Assembly: GCA_026120185.1 (NCBI GenBank) | Contig: JANUWF010002057.1 | Location: 744,001-808,000, forward strand | Source of the DNA: Voacanga thouarsii | Taxonomy: Eukaryota > Streptophyta > Magnoliopsida > Gentianales > Apocynaceae | Length of the DNA: 64,000 nucleotides | Reading direction: 5' to 3' | Part shown: in pieces, positions 1 through 11,061 of the stretch | Position numbering within the stretch: the stretch's first letter is position 1 | Layout of the letters: each line of letters begins with the position of its first letter | The notes under the pieces: model-generated | Database searches by the model: none | Seen by the model: the letters and a program-made list of their open reading frames with translations, nothing else | Told to the model about the DNA's origin: nothing | Translations under genes and position numbers: made by a program

Positions 1-802
1 GACTCAAATGCGAGTGTTTTTTTTTTTTTTTAAGGAAGTACATTATAAAAATTTCATTTAAGATATCTAATTCCCTCTAAATCATTTGAATGAAAATGTT
101 AAATACAAAGTCAATTGACTATTTGAATTACTCAAGTGGCTATCTGATAATCTGTTAAGAGTTCAGGTTAATTTTTTCAAAGAATTATTACCATAAAAAA
201 ATTTCAGCAAATTTCATTTTGTCATCCGAGATCACTTTGTATCAACGGTTTTGGGATCGGACCAGACGGTCGGACTATGACCCGATATTATTGCCGATTC
301 GATTCTAATATTCTGACAAATTTTTAAAAAATTGTCGCTTTTTGAATGAACCGTATTAGACTGATTGGTTCAATATTGAACCGGTCGTTGTTTTAAAAAA
401 AAAAATTAGGAGCAAATTTTATAATTTTTAAGAATAAATTAAATTATATAATTCAATAAACTATTTTAAATTTTGTTGTGTGTTAGATTGTTAGTTATAA
501 ATTAAGAATTACTATTTTTAATCATGAATTTGAATGTTAATATCTTTATGAACTTAAATTACATTATATGATTGATTAATTTTATTTTTTAAAATAATGA
601 TATTTTTAGTTTTTAAATTATAATATTACTGGTTCAATTACGATCTAATTACGGTTGGACCATTAAATCATGAATCAATAAACTTTTCGGCGCGATGTTG
701 GTTCTGATTCTGAAAACATTGTTTTGTATCTCATTATTATTGGAATTTAAAGCGAAATTTTGATTTAAAAAAAAATAAAAGATATATGCTTGCATTAGCA
801 GA
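1..802. other. AT-rich spacer, possible decayed transposon
   Basis: No gene is visible. Bases about 248-722 begin with a 'ttgggatcggaccagacgg'-like stretch and end with a loosely matching reverse complement ('ggttctgattctgaaaac'), the style of small non-autonomous elements common in plants, but the match is too weak to call an element. The rest is A/T-rich without coding signal. Confidence 0.5.
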
Positions 803-1050
803 GACGGAGATAGGGACGGTGGAGGTAACGTTTGCAGTCCCAAAACTTTTTAAAATAATAATTTTAGTAAAATTAAAAAATTTTAAAATGTCCTTTTAAA
901 ATTTACATTTCATTCTTTACAAAATTTTTAAAAAATTAAAAATTATTCTTTGATATTATCCATTAATACAATCTTAAAATTCTAATTTTATTTCTACTTG
1001 CATATTTATATGTAACTACATATATTTCTATAAAAAATACGAACACACAC

Positions 1051-1094
<44 letters not shown>

Positions 1095-1307
1095 TATATC
1101 ACTTTAATATAATTATGTAGAGATGGAATTAAAAATTTGGAGTTGGAGGGTGAATTATATAAGAAAATATATTATAAGATAATGTTATGGTAATTTTTTG
1201 AGTGGACAAAAAGTAAATTTTTTATGAACTTTTAAAATATATATATATAATTTTAATTTTAAATTTTAAAATTTTAGGAAGCGAACGTCACTTCCCCTAG
1301 TTCTGTC
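803..1307. mobile_element. MITE-like element with ~45-bp terminal inverted repeats
   Basis: The left end reads gacggagatagggacggtgg and the right end, reverse-complemented, reads gacagaactaggggaagtga. The match continues inward with shared ACGTT..GC and CC.AAAA.TTT patches, giving imperfect inverted ends of about 45 bp around a ~500-bp AT-rich core without an ORF. Short non-coding elements of this shape are MITEs or deletion derivatives of DNA transposons. No clear target-site duplication was found, so the superfamily is not assigned. A TA microsatellite lies inside. Confidence 0.5.
1054..1091. repeat. (TA)n microsatellite
   Basis: About 19 uninterrupted TA units, inside the MITE-like element; likely length-polymorphic. 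Confidence 0.9.
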
Positions 1308-2299
1308 TATAACTACATATATAATCTCCGTAAATATGATTTTTTTTTTTTGTGTATATAAAATCATTATTTCTTTATACAGATTGTATTCAAAATTAAA
1401 ATCATATTTATCTACTTTTAACACATATACTTTTAAAGCTCATGCATAAAAATACACAACAAATATATATTTTTTCTCCTAAAAGATCCAATCAAGACCT
1501 ATGACTTACTAAACTCGGTATCATCAATGATTTACATTCCCATCTATCTACAAATAAAGTTCTAATCTTATCACATTCATGGTCTCAAGCCTTGCTCATG
1601 GCCCGTTGTAACCACTGCTTATATATTAATTAATCTTTCCAAAGACAGTCTAAAACTAATTCAACCCTTTTAAAAAGGTAGGACAATGTAGTGATTTACA
1701 AGGTTACATAACTTTCCCATCTCATGCTTCACTTTTCTTGTATTTTCCTATTCATTTGAAATGATTGTAGAGTTGTAGGCGTCAAAAGCCCACATCAAAA
1801 GCACACCCCACTTGCCCACTCGCTCACTTGAAATCAAAACCAAAGAGTACCGAACAAACTCAATCCTCCCAATAACTAAATATCATTTTTTTTTTGTTTT
1901 TTGAGTAAGAAATTAAAACGAATAAATTACGATATAATATCATTATATTTGAAGAGATTTAGTCAAAGATATTCGTTTTATTTAATACGATAAGAGATTT
2001 ATTAGCACGTAATTTAATTTGATTATGACAACCTTCCTAATATATTAATAAATTAAATCCTAATTTCTTTAGATTAATCATTAGATGATGATTATACTAT
2101 TAAGTCATAATACTTCTAAAAAACTAATAAATTGTATATTTTTATATTCAATTGATATATTTAAAGTAAAAACCAGTGTCTTGTACCACTATATTACTAT
2201 CCAAAATAAAATATGTATCTCATAAATATATGTCATATATATTTTTTTCAGAAATTAAAAAAAAAAAAAACAAAGGGATTGCACATGAGAAATTTGCCA
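1308..2299. other. AT-rich spacer upstream of the phosphatase gene
   Basis: No ORF, repeat or RNA gene recognised. The stretch is A/T-rich and becomes less so at about 2280, where the gene's promoter region begins. Confidence 0.6.
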
Positions 2300-2712
2300 C
2301 ATAAGTGAATGATAGAATACAACCACACGAGGGCAGCGGAATTATCGACTCCGACGAACCTCTTCTTATTATACTATCTTTGTAGTCTTTTCCGCCACAT
2401 TAGAGTTGCAGCCCCCAAATCCAACCCGAATTCAATCCTTCTTTCCCATATTTTCTCTCTCTAAAATGCTTCCTCACTCTGCCATTCAATTGATCTCAGT
2501 TTCTTATTCCTTTTAACCCACTCACACTTCATCCATGAATCTCTCTTGTTTTCGTCATTGAGAGAGAGAGAGAGAGGGCCAAGTTTCTCTTTCTCTTCAC
2601 CGCCTCCCCCCCCTTTTTTTTTTTTGTTTATTGTTGGTATCTATTGTAGTTTTTGATTCAAACCCTAGGTATTTGTGAATTCACTAGTGGATTGTACAGA
2701 GAGATTAGAGGG
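2300..2712 (+). promoter_or_regulatory. Promoter and 5' UTR region of the PP1 gene
   Basis: Base composition changes here to pyrimidine-rich DNA typical of a plant 5' leader: repeated tctctct patches at 2450-2560, a GA run at 2560-2577, and a C8-T12 tract at about 2606-2625. A TATA-like 'ttattatact' lies at about 2366. The transcription start cannot be fixed from sequence. The start codon at 2713 is the first ATG in frame with the conserved N terminus of plant PP1; the open frame running a little further upstream has no ATG. Confidence 0.5.
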
Positions 2713-5700
2713 ATGGCGGCGAATGGGCAGGGAATCGAGCCTGCCGTACTGGACGATATAATTAATCGTTTGTTGGAGTTCCGGCATGCGCGGACGGTGC
2801 GTCAGGTTCAGCTGTCGGAGGCGGAGATCAGGTCTCTCTGTACCGCCTCCCGAGAAATTTTCCTGCAGCAGCCTAATCTGTTGGAGCTAGAAGCACCAAT
2901 CAAGATCTGCGGTATTTGTTCTCGTCTTTTATAGGTTTTTCTTTGTAATATATATGTATTTGCGAACAAATTTACTGGAACAGATATCTATGTTTTGTGT
3001 ACATATGTATTTGGATCAATGCATTTTGCTGTGCTTAGTTAGTTTTTAATTTTCTGTGCGTGGGTTTGTCGAAAAGCAAAAAGTTTTAGGATGAAATACG
3101 GTACATCTTCTGGTCAATTTTTTTTTTTTTTTAAGTTTTGGCTTTAAATATTTAGCTATGGTGACTGACTTGGCCCTTTATCTCTCCATAGTGGTGAATG
3201 TATCTAGGGATCCAGTGGTAATATGTTGGGTTGTTTCAACGAGGAGATACTGTTTTATTTTGCGGAATATTTGGTGATTTTTGGGCCGAAATATGAGGTG
3301 TCCTATATAAACTTGGATTTTCTGATTCTATTGAATTTTTTACCCAAACGAATTGGGGTCCGTGACAAAAATTTAATTTGATGCATTGGGAACTTTTCGC
3401 ACCTTAGACCTGTTGGAGCAAAGCCCCAAATTACTTCTGGTGATCTTTCTGTACATGTAATGTTTGACTACTGTAGTTTGATGTCAAGAAGTCAAAACAT
3501 TTCTTTTACTCCGATTCGTATAACGGGACTTATTTACCTGATTTAGTTCTGACAATCTAAAGAGTAAATAGGAAACTTTTGGAGTCTCTGAATGTCGATG
3601 GTAAGGTTATTGCTTGGTTCAAAATATGAAGCCTAGAGTTTAAAAACTACCCTGGAAGAGGAGGGGGACGGCGTAATATTGATAAAGGACGAGTGTAATT
3701 TTAATTCTTTTAGTTCCTGTTGTTAGCAGTTCGAACTATTCATTCTGAGGTAAAGTGTTGCTTTCTCTAAGTTAGGTTGGCTAGTTTGAAGTTTATTTTC
3801 CCTATAGAAGCCATGATATCATACGGAAATAATTTTGAGCATACTCCAGAAGTTAAGCATCCTGACCTATTTGATTCCTCATGCTATTGGATTGAGTCAT
3901 CTGCTAAAAGAGACTTGATTTTCAACTATGTAGCTAACATTTAGTTGCCCTATCCATTTTCTGTTTTTTTTTCTTTGTTGGAGATATCTAGTCTTTCTAA
4001 CTTAAGGCTCTTCATTTCATCTTCTCTTTTGATGGAGTGCCATCTCTTCTTCCTCTTTGGTGTGCTAACTTAAGACTGATGCTCAAGTTTGGGCTGGTTT
4101 CCTGTTATAGAAGCATTCTCTAAACAAGAGGTCTATGCTCAAATGTTGGTATGTTGTGTATCAGTACCTGGGTATTGGATGCTCATCTTTATAGGTCTGT
4201 GCTTTGTGATGCCACAGAACTGCTTCTCTGCTATCCTGATATCAGAGTTGAACGCAGTAAATACAAGCTTTCAACTGAAGGATGCCATATTCTTTTTAAC
4301 TGAGGATTTCTGGTGTTTAAGGCTGGTTTCTCTTATTGTTTTGTTATGGCATGACTTCCTTTCTCCATTAATATGCAACTTTTTTTTTTTTTTTTGGGTA
4401 TTTTGTGGGGAGGCAAAATTTTCTTGAATACCAATTATGCAGGCTGGTGGAAAAAAATGGGAAAGGTTTTTAAAGATGTGGGCTTCATGACTAAAACTTC
4501 TAAAACAGTCTCCTGGCTTATGATTATCAGATTTTGATTTGCAAAATTCTCGTGACCTAGAAAAGTTAATTATAAATGACTGACCTGTTTCCTGGTGGAC
4601 TTGAAAATTTCTCAAAAAAGCATTGATTTTCCATCGGAAAATCCATTAAAAATAGCAATGATTCATCCTTTCAATTGCAGGTGCAGGTTTATTTATTTAT
4701 TATTATCTTTTCAAATATAAGTATAAAAACAACTTACCCGAAGAGGAGGATTCTCAGATATCTTTTTATCACACACCCAAAAGAAAAAAAAAAAGAAGAC
4801 AGATCTGTGTTCCGGCGACTGTAATGGTTCTTCAATCACTAGACGTGAGATTTTGACCAGACAAGTAATGTTATAAATGACTAATCTCTATCCTGTGGAC
4901 TTGAAAATTTCTCAAAAAATGAATTCATTTTTCATCCTAAACTTCTTTAATAGATGGACATGATTTGTTGTCAACATTGAAAATGGAGGGAAAAAGCGTT
5001 TAAGAGAGAAAGCGATAGGAGAGAGAAAAAGGTAGGGGTTCCAATTTAGGACTGTGGCTGTGTGATTCTGTACCACTGGGGGCTTCTATATATCCAAAGT
5101 CTGAATAGGTGTGTAGCAGCAAATTATGCATGTGTAAGACATGCAAAGGATAGCGAAAGCTCATTAAAGACTCATGGTAATCCATGAATTCAGTGGTGTT
5201 CTCTATTGCACATAGTAAAGGAAATGATGGTTTCCAGCCAAACTTATATTGTTTGGCAGTTTGGAAATTAGCAAGATAGTACCATAACCCAATTAAAAAA
5301 TGGGTCATACCCTGTTCATTTTTTTGCAGAAATGATTTTTCTTACTTACCTCAATTCAAAAATAATTTTGAAATCAAATTTTATATTTGGTGCCTGTCCT
5401 TATATTATTTGTAAGTTCAATTTATAGCGTTCCACGAATAATTGCTTGTAAATGTCCAATGTTATAGGTGTGTAAGTTCTTCTTTATGATTGTGATGCTT
5501 ATATGTATCTTACTTATTAGTTGGTTAAAGCAGTGGTTTTGTGGGTAGGTTAATGTATAATTAAGAATTGTGTAAACCTTAATTGGTGCCATGACCAATA
5601 TCATACAGGAGAGAAAAAGAGCTTGATGGAGGGGTATTGGTAACTCACTACTTATGAGGATATATTTTGAAACACTGGAAATAAGACAAAACTTTGAAGC

Positions 5701-7763
5701 TTTTTGCATGCATTTCTTGTAAGTCTATTCTGTACAAAAGATGCATCTTTAAGCTCCATAAATTGTTTCCTATGCAGATTTTGCTAGTATGAATCTAGAT
5801 ATACTTTCAGAAAAATATTAAATTAGAGGGATCAAAATGAACTTTAGATGAGTAGTATAGGTGATTGCAGACTGTGTTTTATGCTGTTTTGTTCCTGTAA
5901 TACTCATCTTTTACTGTTTTCACCTTTGCTTTATAGCTTTGAAGGGCAGCTAAGATGTATGCCTTGTGTCATTTTGCTTTTGTTTTCTTAGTCTTTCCCT
6001 ATGGTTACTGATAAATGATGGTTGTTTTACTGTTTTGTGCTGTTTTGTTCCTGTAATACTCATCTTTTACTGTTTTCACCTTTGCTTTATAGCTTTGAAG
6101 GGCAGCTGAGATGTATGCCTTGAGTCATTTTGCTTTTGTTTTCTTAGTCTTTCCCTATGGTTACTGATAAATGATGGTTGTTTTACTGTTTTGTGCTGTT
6201 TTGTTCCTGTAATACTCATCTTTTACTGTTTTCACCTTTGCTTTATAGCTTTGAAGGGCAGCTGAGATGTATGCCTCGTGTCATTTTGCTTTTGTTTTCT
6301 TAGTTTTTCCCTATGGTAACTGATAAATGATGGTTGTGTTTTTTAGCTAGATTTATCAAGTGGTGGTTGGTCCTGTCTTCATATATTCCGTCTTCCTATG
6401 TGATTAATAGCCTTCTATTCTTTGTAGTCCAATCTGAATTGGCAAGAGGCGGTGGGACTATGCCCGCAACCTCTTGATTGTTGGTGTGGCTTTTTGCATA
6501 CTTGTCCACTTCTTATCAAGAAACTTCTACTTAGAAAAACAAACTTTTTTATTCTGGGTGATTTATTGTACTTAGTTGCCGAAAAAAGTTATGGGTCGAA
6601 ACACAGTTTTCTATCACTATTTATAAGGATAGGATTGGGTGATTATTTCTGTTGTTTTTTAATTATGTGTCTCAAGTAAGAATGTCTTCTGCTTGGTATA
6701 CACGTGGGATGTTGTTACTGAATGAGCATATATTTCCTTGTTATTAGTTGTTTCTGCCTGTATTAAGTTAGCATTAGTTGATCACTAATTCATTTTACAT
6801 ATCGCTTACCCAGGAAGGAATAGAAGTAACATAAGAGCCTTTTCTAGATATCTAATTTATTTTGTTTCCAAGTATGTCAGTGATTTTGTAGATTTAACTG
6901 GTGTAAATATAAATAAAGAGTTCCCCTTTTTGCCCTTGGCTGCAGGTGACATTCATGGCCAATATGGTGACCTCTTGAGACTTTTTGAATATGGAGGGTT
7001 CCCGCCAGAGGCCAATTATTTGTTTCTGGGTGATTATGTGGACCGTGGCAAGCAGAGCCTAGAGACCATCTGCCTTCTGCTTGCATACAAAATAAAATAT
7101 CCTGAGAATTTCTTCCTCCTCCGTGGGAATCATGAATGTGCTTCTATTAACCGGATATATGGGTTCTATGATGAATGCAAACGTCGGTTCAATGTCAGGC
7201 TTTGGAAAATCTTCACTGATTGCTTCAATTGTCTTCCTGTAGCTGCTTTAATAGATGACAAAATACTCTGCATGCATGGCGGTCTTTCTCCAGATTTGAC
7301 AAACTTAGATCAAATTAGAACCTTACCTCGTCCAACTGATGTTCCAGACTCTGGCTTGCTTTGTGATTTGCTTTGGTCAGATCCTTGTAGAGAAATTAGA
7401 GGTTGGGGAATGAATGACAGGGGAGTTTCCTACACTTTTGGTCCCGATAAAGTTGCAGAATTCTTGATGCAGAATGATATGGACCTTGTTTGTCGTGCTC
7501 ATCAAGTACTGTTCTTTTCCTTTTTCCACGTGTTCATTGTTTGTGACTTTTGTCTTTAACATGGATGCTTGCTTTCCACATGTCTTCAGGTTGTGGAAGA
7601 TGGATACGAATTTTTCGCTGACAGGCAACTGGTTACCATATTTTCTGCTCCGAATTATTGTGGTGAATTTGATAATGCTGGTGCAATGATGAGTGTGGAT
7701 GAAAGTTTAATGTGCTCCTTTCAAATTCTGAAGCCAACAGACAAAAAACCTAGGTTCTTATGA
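2713..7763 (+). CDS. TOPP: Type-1 Ser/Thr protein phosphatase catalytic subunit (TOPP/PP1), three exons
   Basis: Exons 2713-2911, 6946-7505 and 7590-7763 give 933 nt, 310 residues plus TGA, a normal PP1 length. Both introns are GT..AG: intron 1 splits the Gly codon of GDIHG (phase 1) and intron 2 (84 bp) follows RAHQ. All metallophosphatase (PPP) motifs are present: GDIHG at 67-71, GDYVDRG at 95-101, GNHE at 127-130, MHGG near 176 and RAHQ near 250, which supply the two-metal site; YCGEFDN near 276 carries the cysteine that binds microcystin in this family. By family, the enzyme removes phosphate from Ser/Thr of many proteins, in nucleus and cytoplasm, with target choice set by regulatory subunits. 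The start [10 protein letters not shown] matches plant TOPP N termini. No lesion is seen. Assignment to PP1 rather than PP2A or PP4/6 rests on near-identity of the core to plant PP1; which paralogue it is cannot be said. Confidence 0.96.
4549..4945 (+). repeat. Dispersed duplicate of a ~75-bp segment in intron 1
   Basis: Bases near 4570-4640 and 4872-4940 share 'ttataaatgact', 'tggacttgaaaatttctc' and a following aaaaa..att..ttttcatc block, spaced about 300 bp apart in the same orientation. The copies have diverged by several substitutions and indels. Confidence 0.6.
5872..6339 (+). repeat. Three tandem copies of a 156-bp unit in PP1 intron 1
   Basis: The marker tgttttgttcctgtaatact recurs at 5885, 6041 and 6197, an exact 156-bp period. 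Each unit contains a pyrimidine-rich stretch ending in 'tttatag' and another ending in 'ttcttag', so each copy brings two acceptor-like sites. Copies differ by only a few bases (for example gctaagatg versus gctgagatg, ccttgtg versus ccttgag versus cctcgtg), so the amplification is fairly recent. Confidence 0.93.
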
Positions 7764-9790
7764 AGCGAATTGATCATAGCTTAGTCAGGTCTCCAAGGAT
7801 AGCAAAGGTTTGTATCATGATGTCACTCCTTTTCAGCTCCATGGAAGCAATATTGAAATATTATTTTCAAGTTATTAACTATAATTCCTTTTTGTGTTTG
7901 TATATCTTCTTCCTTTTATTTTTTTGGTGGGAGGAGAATCCTGTTTGATGCATGTAACTTGGCCCTATGTTTTGAGGACTTCAGCCACCCCCACCCCTCC
8001 CTTCCTCTTTCCTCCTCCGTCCTCTCTCCTCTCTCCTCTCTTCCCTCCCTTCTCTTCTTGTTCTCTCTAACCCTTCTTTTCAATGCAGTAGTTCATTTTT
8101 GCTTACGGTGGGAGATTGCTACTAAGCTATCAAAGCTTGTCGACTCTGGTGTCCAGAAGAAACATGAACATGTATTGAGTCTGAAATGATTTGCAGATTG
8201 AGAAATTTTTGGATAAAAAAGAAATAGAAGTGATAACAGACCCTCTTTACGGTTTCAAGCTGAAATTAGTCCTTGAGTGCACTTTGCTTGTTGAACATTT
8301 GAAATTACTTGTCCTTTTCATTTGATAACAGTTGGATTGTGTTGTTGGCTAATATTCATCTTTCCCTTGGCATAATCATGCACTATTTGTGAAAACCACT
8401 TGTTTAGCCAGGTTAAGATTATCGTGTTAACTGTTCAATTTGCCTGTATACATTATTGTTGTTACCTTTGTTGTTGCTTTTCTTAAGCGTCATCATAAAA
8501 GACTAGAGGGTGCATATGTTGCAGAGTGGCAGGGTGGTTGTATATCTCAGGTATGAAATTGCATAAAATGTTGATATTCTATGAAGTCCAAAGAGTTATA
8601 ATTATACTATAGAAGGATGTAGAGGTATGGAATTCTTGTTTTGCTGAGGAGGGTTTTGTAATGTAACAGTTCTCCTTTCCTTCTGTATAATAGCTCTGGG
8701 GCATTAGGTGTGGAGGAGAGAAACAATATAAGAACTTTCTGGTTTGTGAAACTTTTCTGACGTCTTTCACTCTTACAATTATCTGGATCAAGTTTATTGA
8801 TTGTTGTGGGAGGGATTGGAAGGTTATTGATTGAATGTTCACCAGCTGCTTACAATTGATGCACTTTACCTTCCACCCCCCTGCTCTCCAGCTAATGATG
8901 CACTTAAATTTTGACTTTTCCACTGTGTTGAGCAAATTGGATGTTGTACATAAGTATGTGCTGGTGAAATTTATTTTATCTACTTTTCTTCTTGAGATTG
9001 ACTCTCCTTGGATCTTCATTTTATAGGAAAAATGTAGAGCATAATTTAAGGAACAAAACAAAGTTGCAATATGGATAAATATGATTGCAAACATACTAAA
9101 ATTCGATGTATGATTTGTAGGTGATCTCGTATCTGGTAGTTCTTAAGGTGAGAATCTTCAGTGCTTCTGTTGTACAACATCAGCTTGTGCAACTAAATCA
9201 CTAAACGAGGGAGATAATTTAATGGCAGGTAGTTTTAGTTAGGATAGATAAATCACTAAACAATAAGGTTTACGGAATTTGATGTCCTAAAAGGACATAT
9301 GATTGGCAAGCTGAAGGTCTACTTTTGGATCTTGATTTTAATTGAAAAGAAGAATTTCTATCCTGAATGCCATGTAGGTTAGATCGTTTTTATGAGTATT
9401 TTTACTTTCATATTTGAATATTTCCTAGCATTCTCTGTGCCCCTTCTCGCACTGATCTGCAGACCTCTTGTCTCATCTTTGTATAGGAGGGGAGAACCAG
9501 GGCTTGCAGGCTTCTTACCTTTTGCAAATGTGGAGCGAACTACTGTTTTGTTATCCATTCAGAGGGCATTGGACACTTAGAAGAACTATGTTATGTTTTC
9601 AGATGGAAACTTCAGAACTTGTTTATTGTGGAGGGCCTGGAGGCAATTGTTCTCCAGATTGGCCAAAAGTGCCAGAATTTTTTCCTTTTTAAATTTTATT
9701 CTGACCTTAATGACTGTTGTCAGTATTTATAATTTGACTGTGTAAATACATTGGCTTTGTAAATTGTGCACAATTTCGGATTACTGATTA
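7764..9790 (+). other. Probable 3' UTR region of the PP1 gene, possibly spliced
   Basis: No further PP1 coding sequence follows the stop. A dense pyrimidine tract (about 7982-8075) ending in 'caatgcag' at 8087, after a possible donor near 7808, would fit a 3' UTR intron. The block at about 9480-9680 is less AT-rich than its surroundings and could be a terminal untranslated exon, with AT-rich polyadenylation-like sequence near 9700-9770. None of this can be proven without transcripts; no separate gene is recognised. Confidence 0.35.
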
Positions 9791-10990
9791 TGCATTATGC
9801 TCATGAATGTGCCGCTCAGACAATCGCCACCCCCTTTTTTTTTTTTCTACCCGGTTCAAGTTAGAACTTGTTTCGGACTTTCCAAATGGACATCTCTCCA
9901 AGTTCAGAAAATATGCGTACTTTTGGGTTAAAGAGTGCTTTTCTGCAGCAAGTCTGAATATTCACTACTTGAGTTAAATGATTTCCTCTTAATCTTTCTC
10001 TGCATGGTTCTAAAGCATTAAACTCAACCGGTACTGGAGAGAGACTTCGAAAGGACTGTGTAAGGTGCATAAGAAACTATAATATGAACTTCGAAAAGGG
10101 TTTTTTAATTGTGTGGCAACATAGCTAGCATATGATCAATTTTGATCTCTAACCTGCATTGAAAAGCTTTGTGCCATTCTGGTTTTCTTACCCATCTACA
10201 AAGGTCGTGGACAATGACCTTGTGTGTAGCACAATGATGCCAGTATGATTTACACAAATGGCTTGCCAAATCCAAATGCATAGGATTTCGATGGCCATAA
10301 CATAGAATGAACAGCATCCGGTCTCCTTTAATCTAAGAGTTCAATAAAGACAGTGTGTCGGACCCTGAATCCTTCTCATCAAATGATACCCTAATAGGGC
10401 ATTTGGATTACCTAGAAAAGAAACAATAACGATACTGAATTACTGATCATCGAACCTGAATTCAAAAGATAAGTACTGCAGGACGGCCAAAGTGCGGTGG
10501 TCTTACACTTGTGCATCTACCCGTAACTCACTGAGCACTGAGCACTGCAAATTGGAATTTGAACCAGCTTCCAAAAACAATGCTCCAGTTTTCACTCCAA
10601 GAACAGACCTTAAAACAAAACAGTGGCATATCGTCATTTGTCCAAGCGGCTGCTGCTGTACTGGGAACGTGATACTGAGCTCACTGCAAACTGAACTTTC
10701 TCCCACCTGCATCCGCACATTTCGTGTCCTTAGAGCCCTTTATAAGAGTAGCCTGATCTATGATGACTATACTTCACCTTGAGTTCGGGTCTTGACACTT
10801 GTTTTCATCCATTTAGTCAAATCATTTCGTTTGATATGGTTGCCATTATCATCATCAATTCATCAATGAATCCATACAGTTCAGTTTTTGCAAATTGGAA
10901 GCAAGAGGTACGTGGAAGCTTTGCATGTACAGACTGCATGCATAGTGTCCAATATACTGATCTATTCTCTGTGGGGCATATTTAGACCCC
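9791..10990. other. Intergenic region upstream of the proline-rich protein gene
   Basis: Open frames here on either strand match no family that I recognise. The 3' half probably contains the promoter of the downstream wall-protein gene. Nothing else stands out. Confidence 0.5.
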
Positions 10991-10998
10991 TATTTAAA
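10991..10998 (+). promoter_or_regulatory. TATA box of the proline-rich protein gene
   Basis: tatttaaa lies 71 bp upstream of the start codon, leaving room for a short (~40-nt) leader, which suits a plant secreted wall-protein gene. Confidence 0.55.
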
Positions 10999-11061
10999 CC
11001 TTCAACTGGTCAGAAATGTAGCCAAAGCCCTCTCAGTAGAGGCTTTACTAGCTAGATCACA

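Larger units (their letters stand above)
2912..6945 (+). other. 4.0-kb intron 1 of the PP1 gene
   Basis: Donor GTATTT at 2912 and acceptor CTGCAG at 6945 join exon 1 to exon 2 in frame. The intron is long for a plant gene and holds a three-copy 156-bp tandem repeat (5872-6339) and a duplicated ~75-bp segment (near 4550 and 4860). No internal gene was recognised; the short open frames inside show no family resemblance. Confidence 0.9.

Noticed and set aside
248..722. A second MITE-like element at the left end of the window
   Set aside because: The two ends match poorly and no target duplication was seen, so it was not called as an element.
4089..4615. Overlapping ~110-residue open frames on both strands in PP1 intron 1
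   Set aside because: Low-complexity, no family resemblance, no splice or start context; chance frames within the intron.
8579..9094. A 171-residue minus-strand open frame downstream of PP1
   Set aside because: No motif or homology that I recognise and a probable 3' UTR on the opposite strand; the composition is that of non-coding DNA.
9861..10318. Two ~70-residue minus-strand open frames between the genes
   Set aside because: No recognisable protein and no supporting promoter or splice signals.
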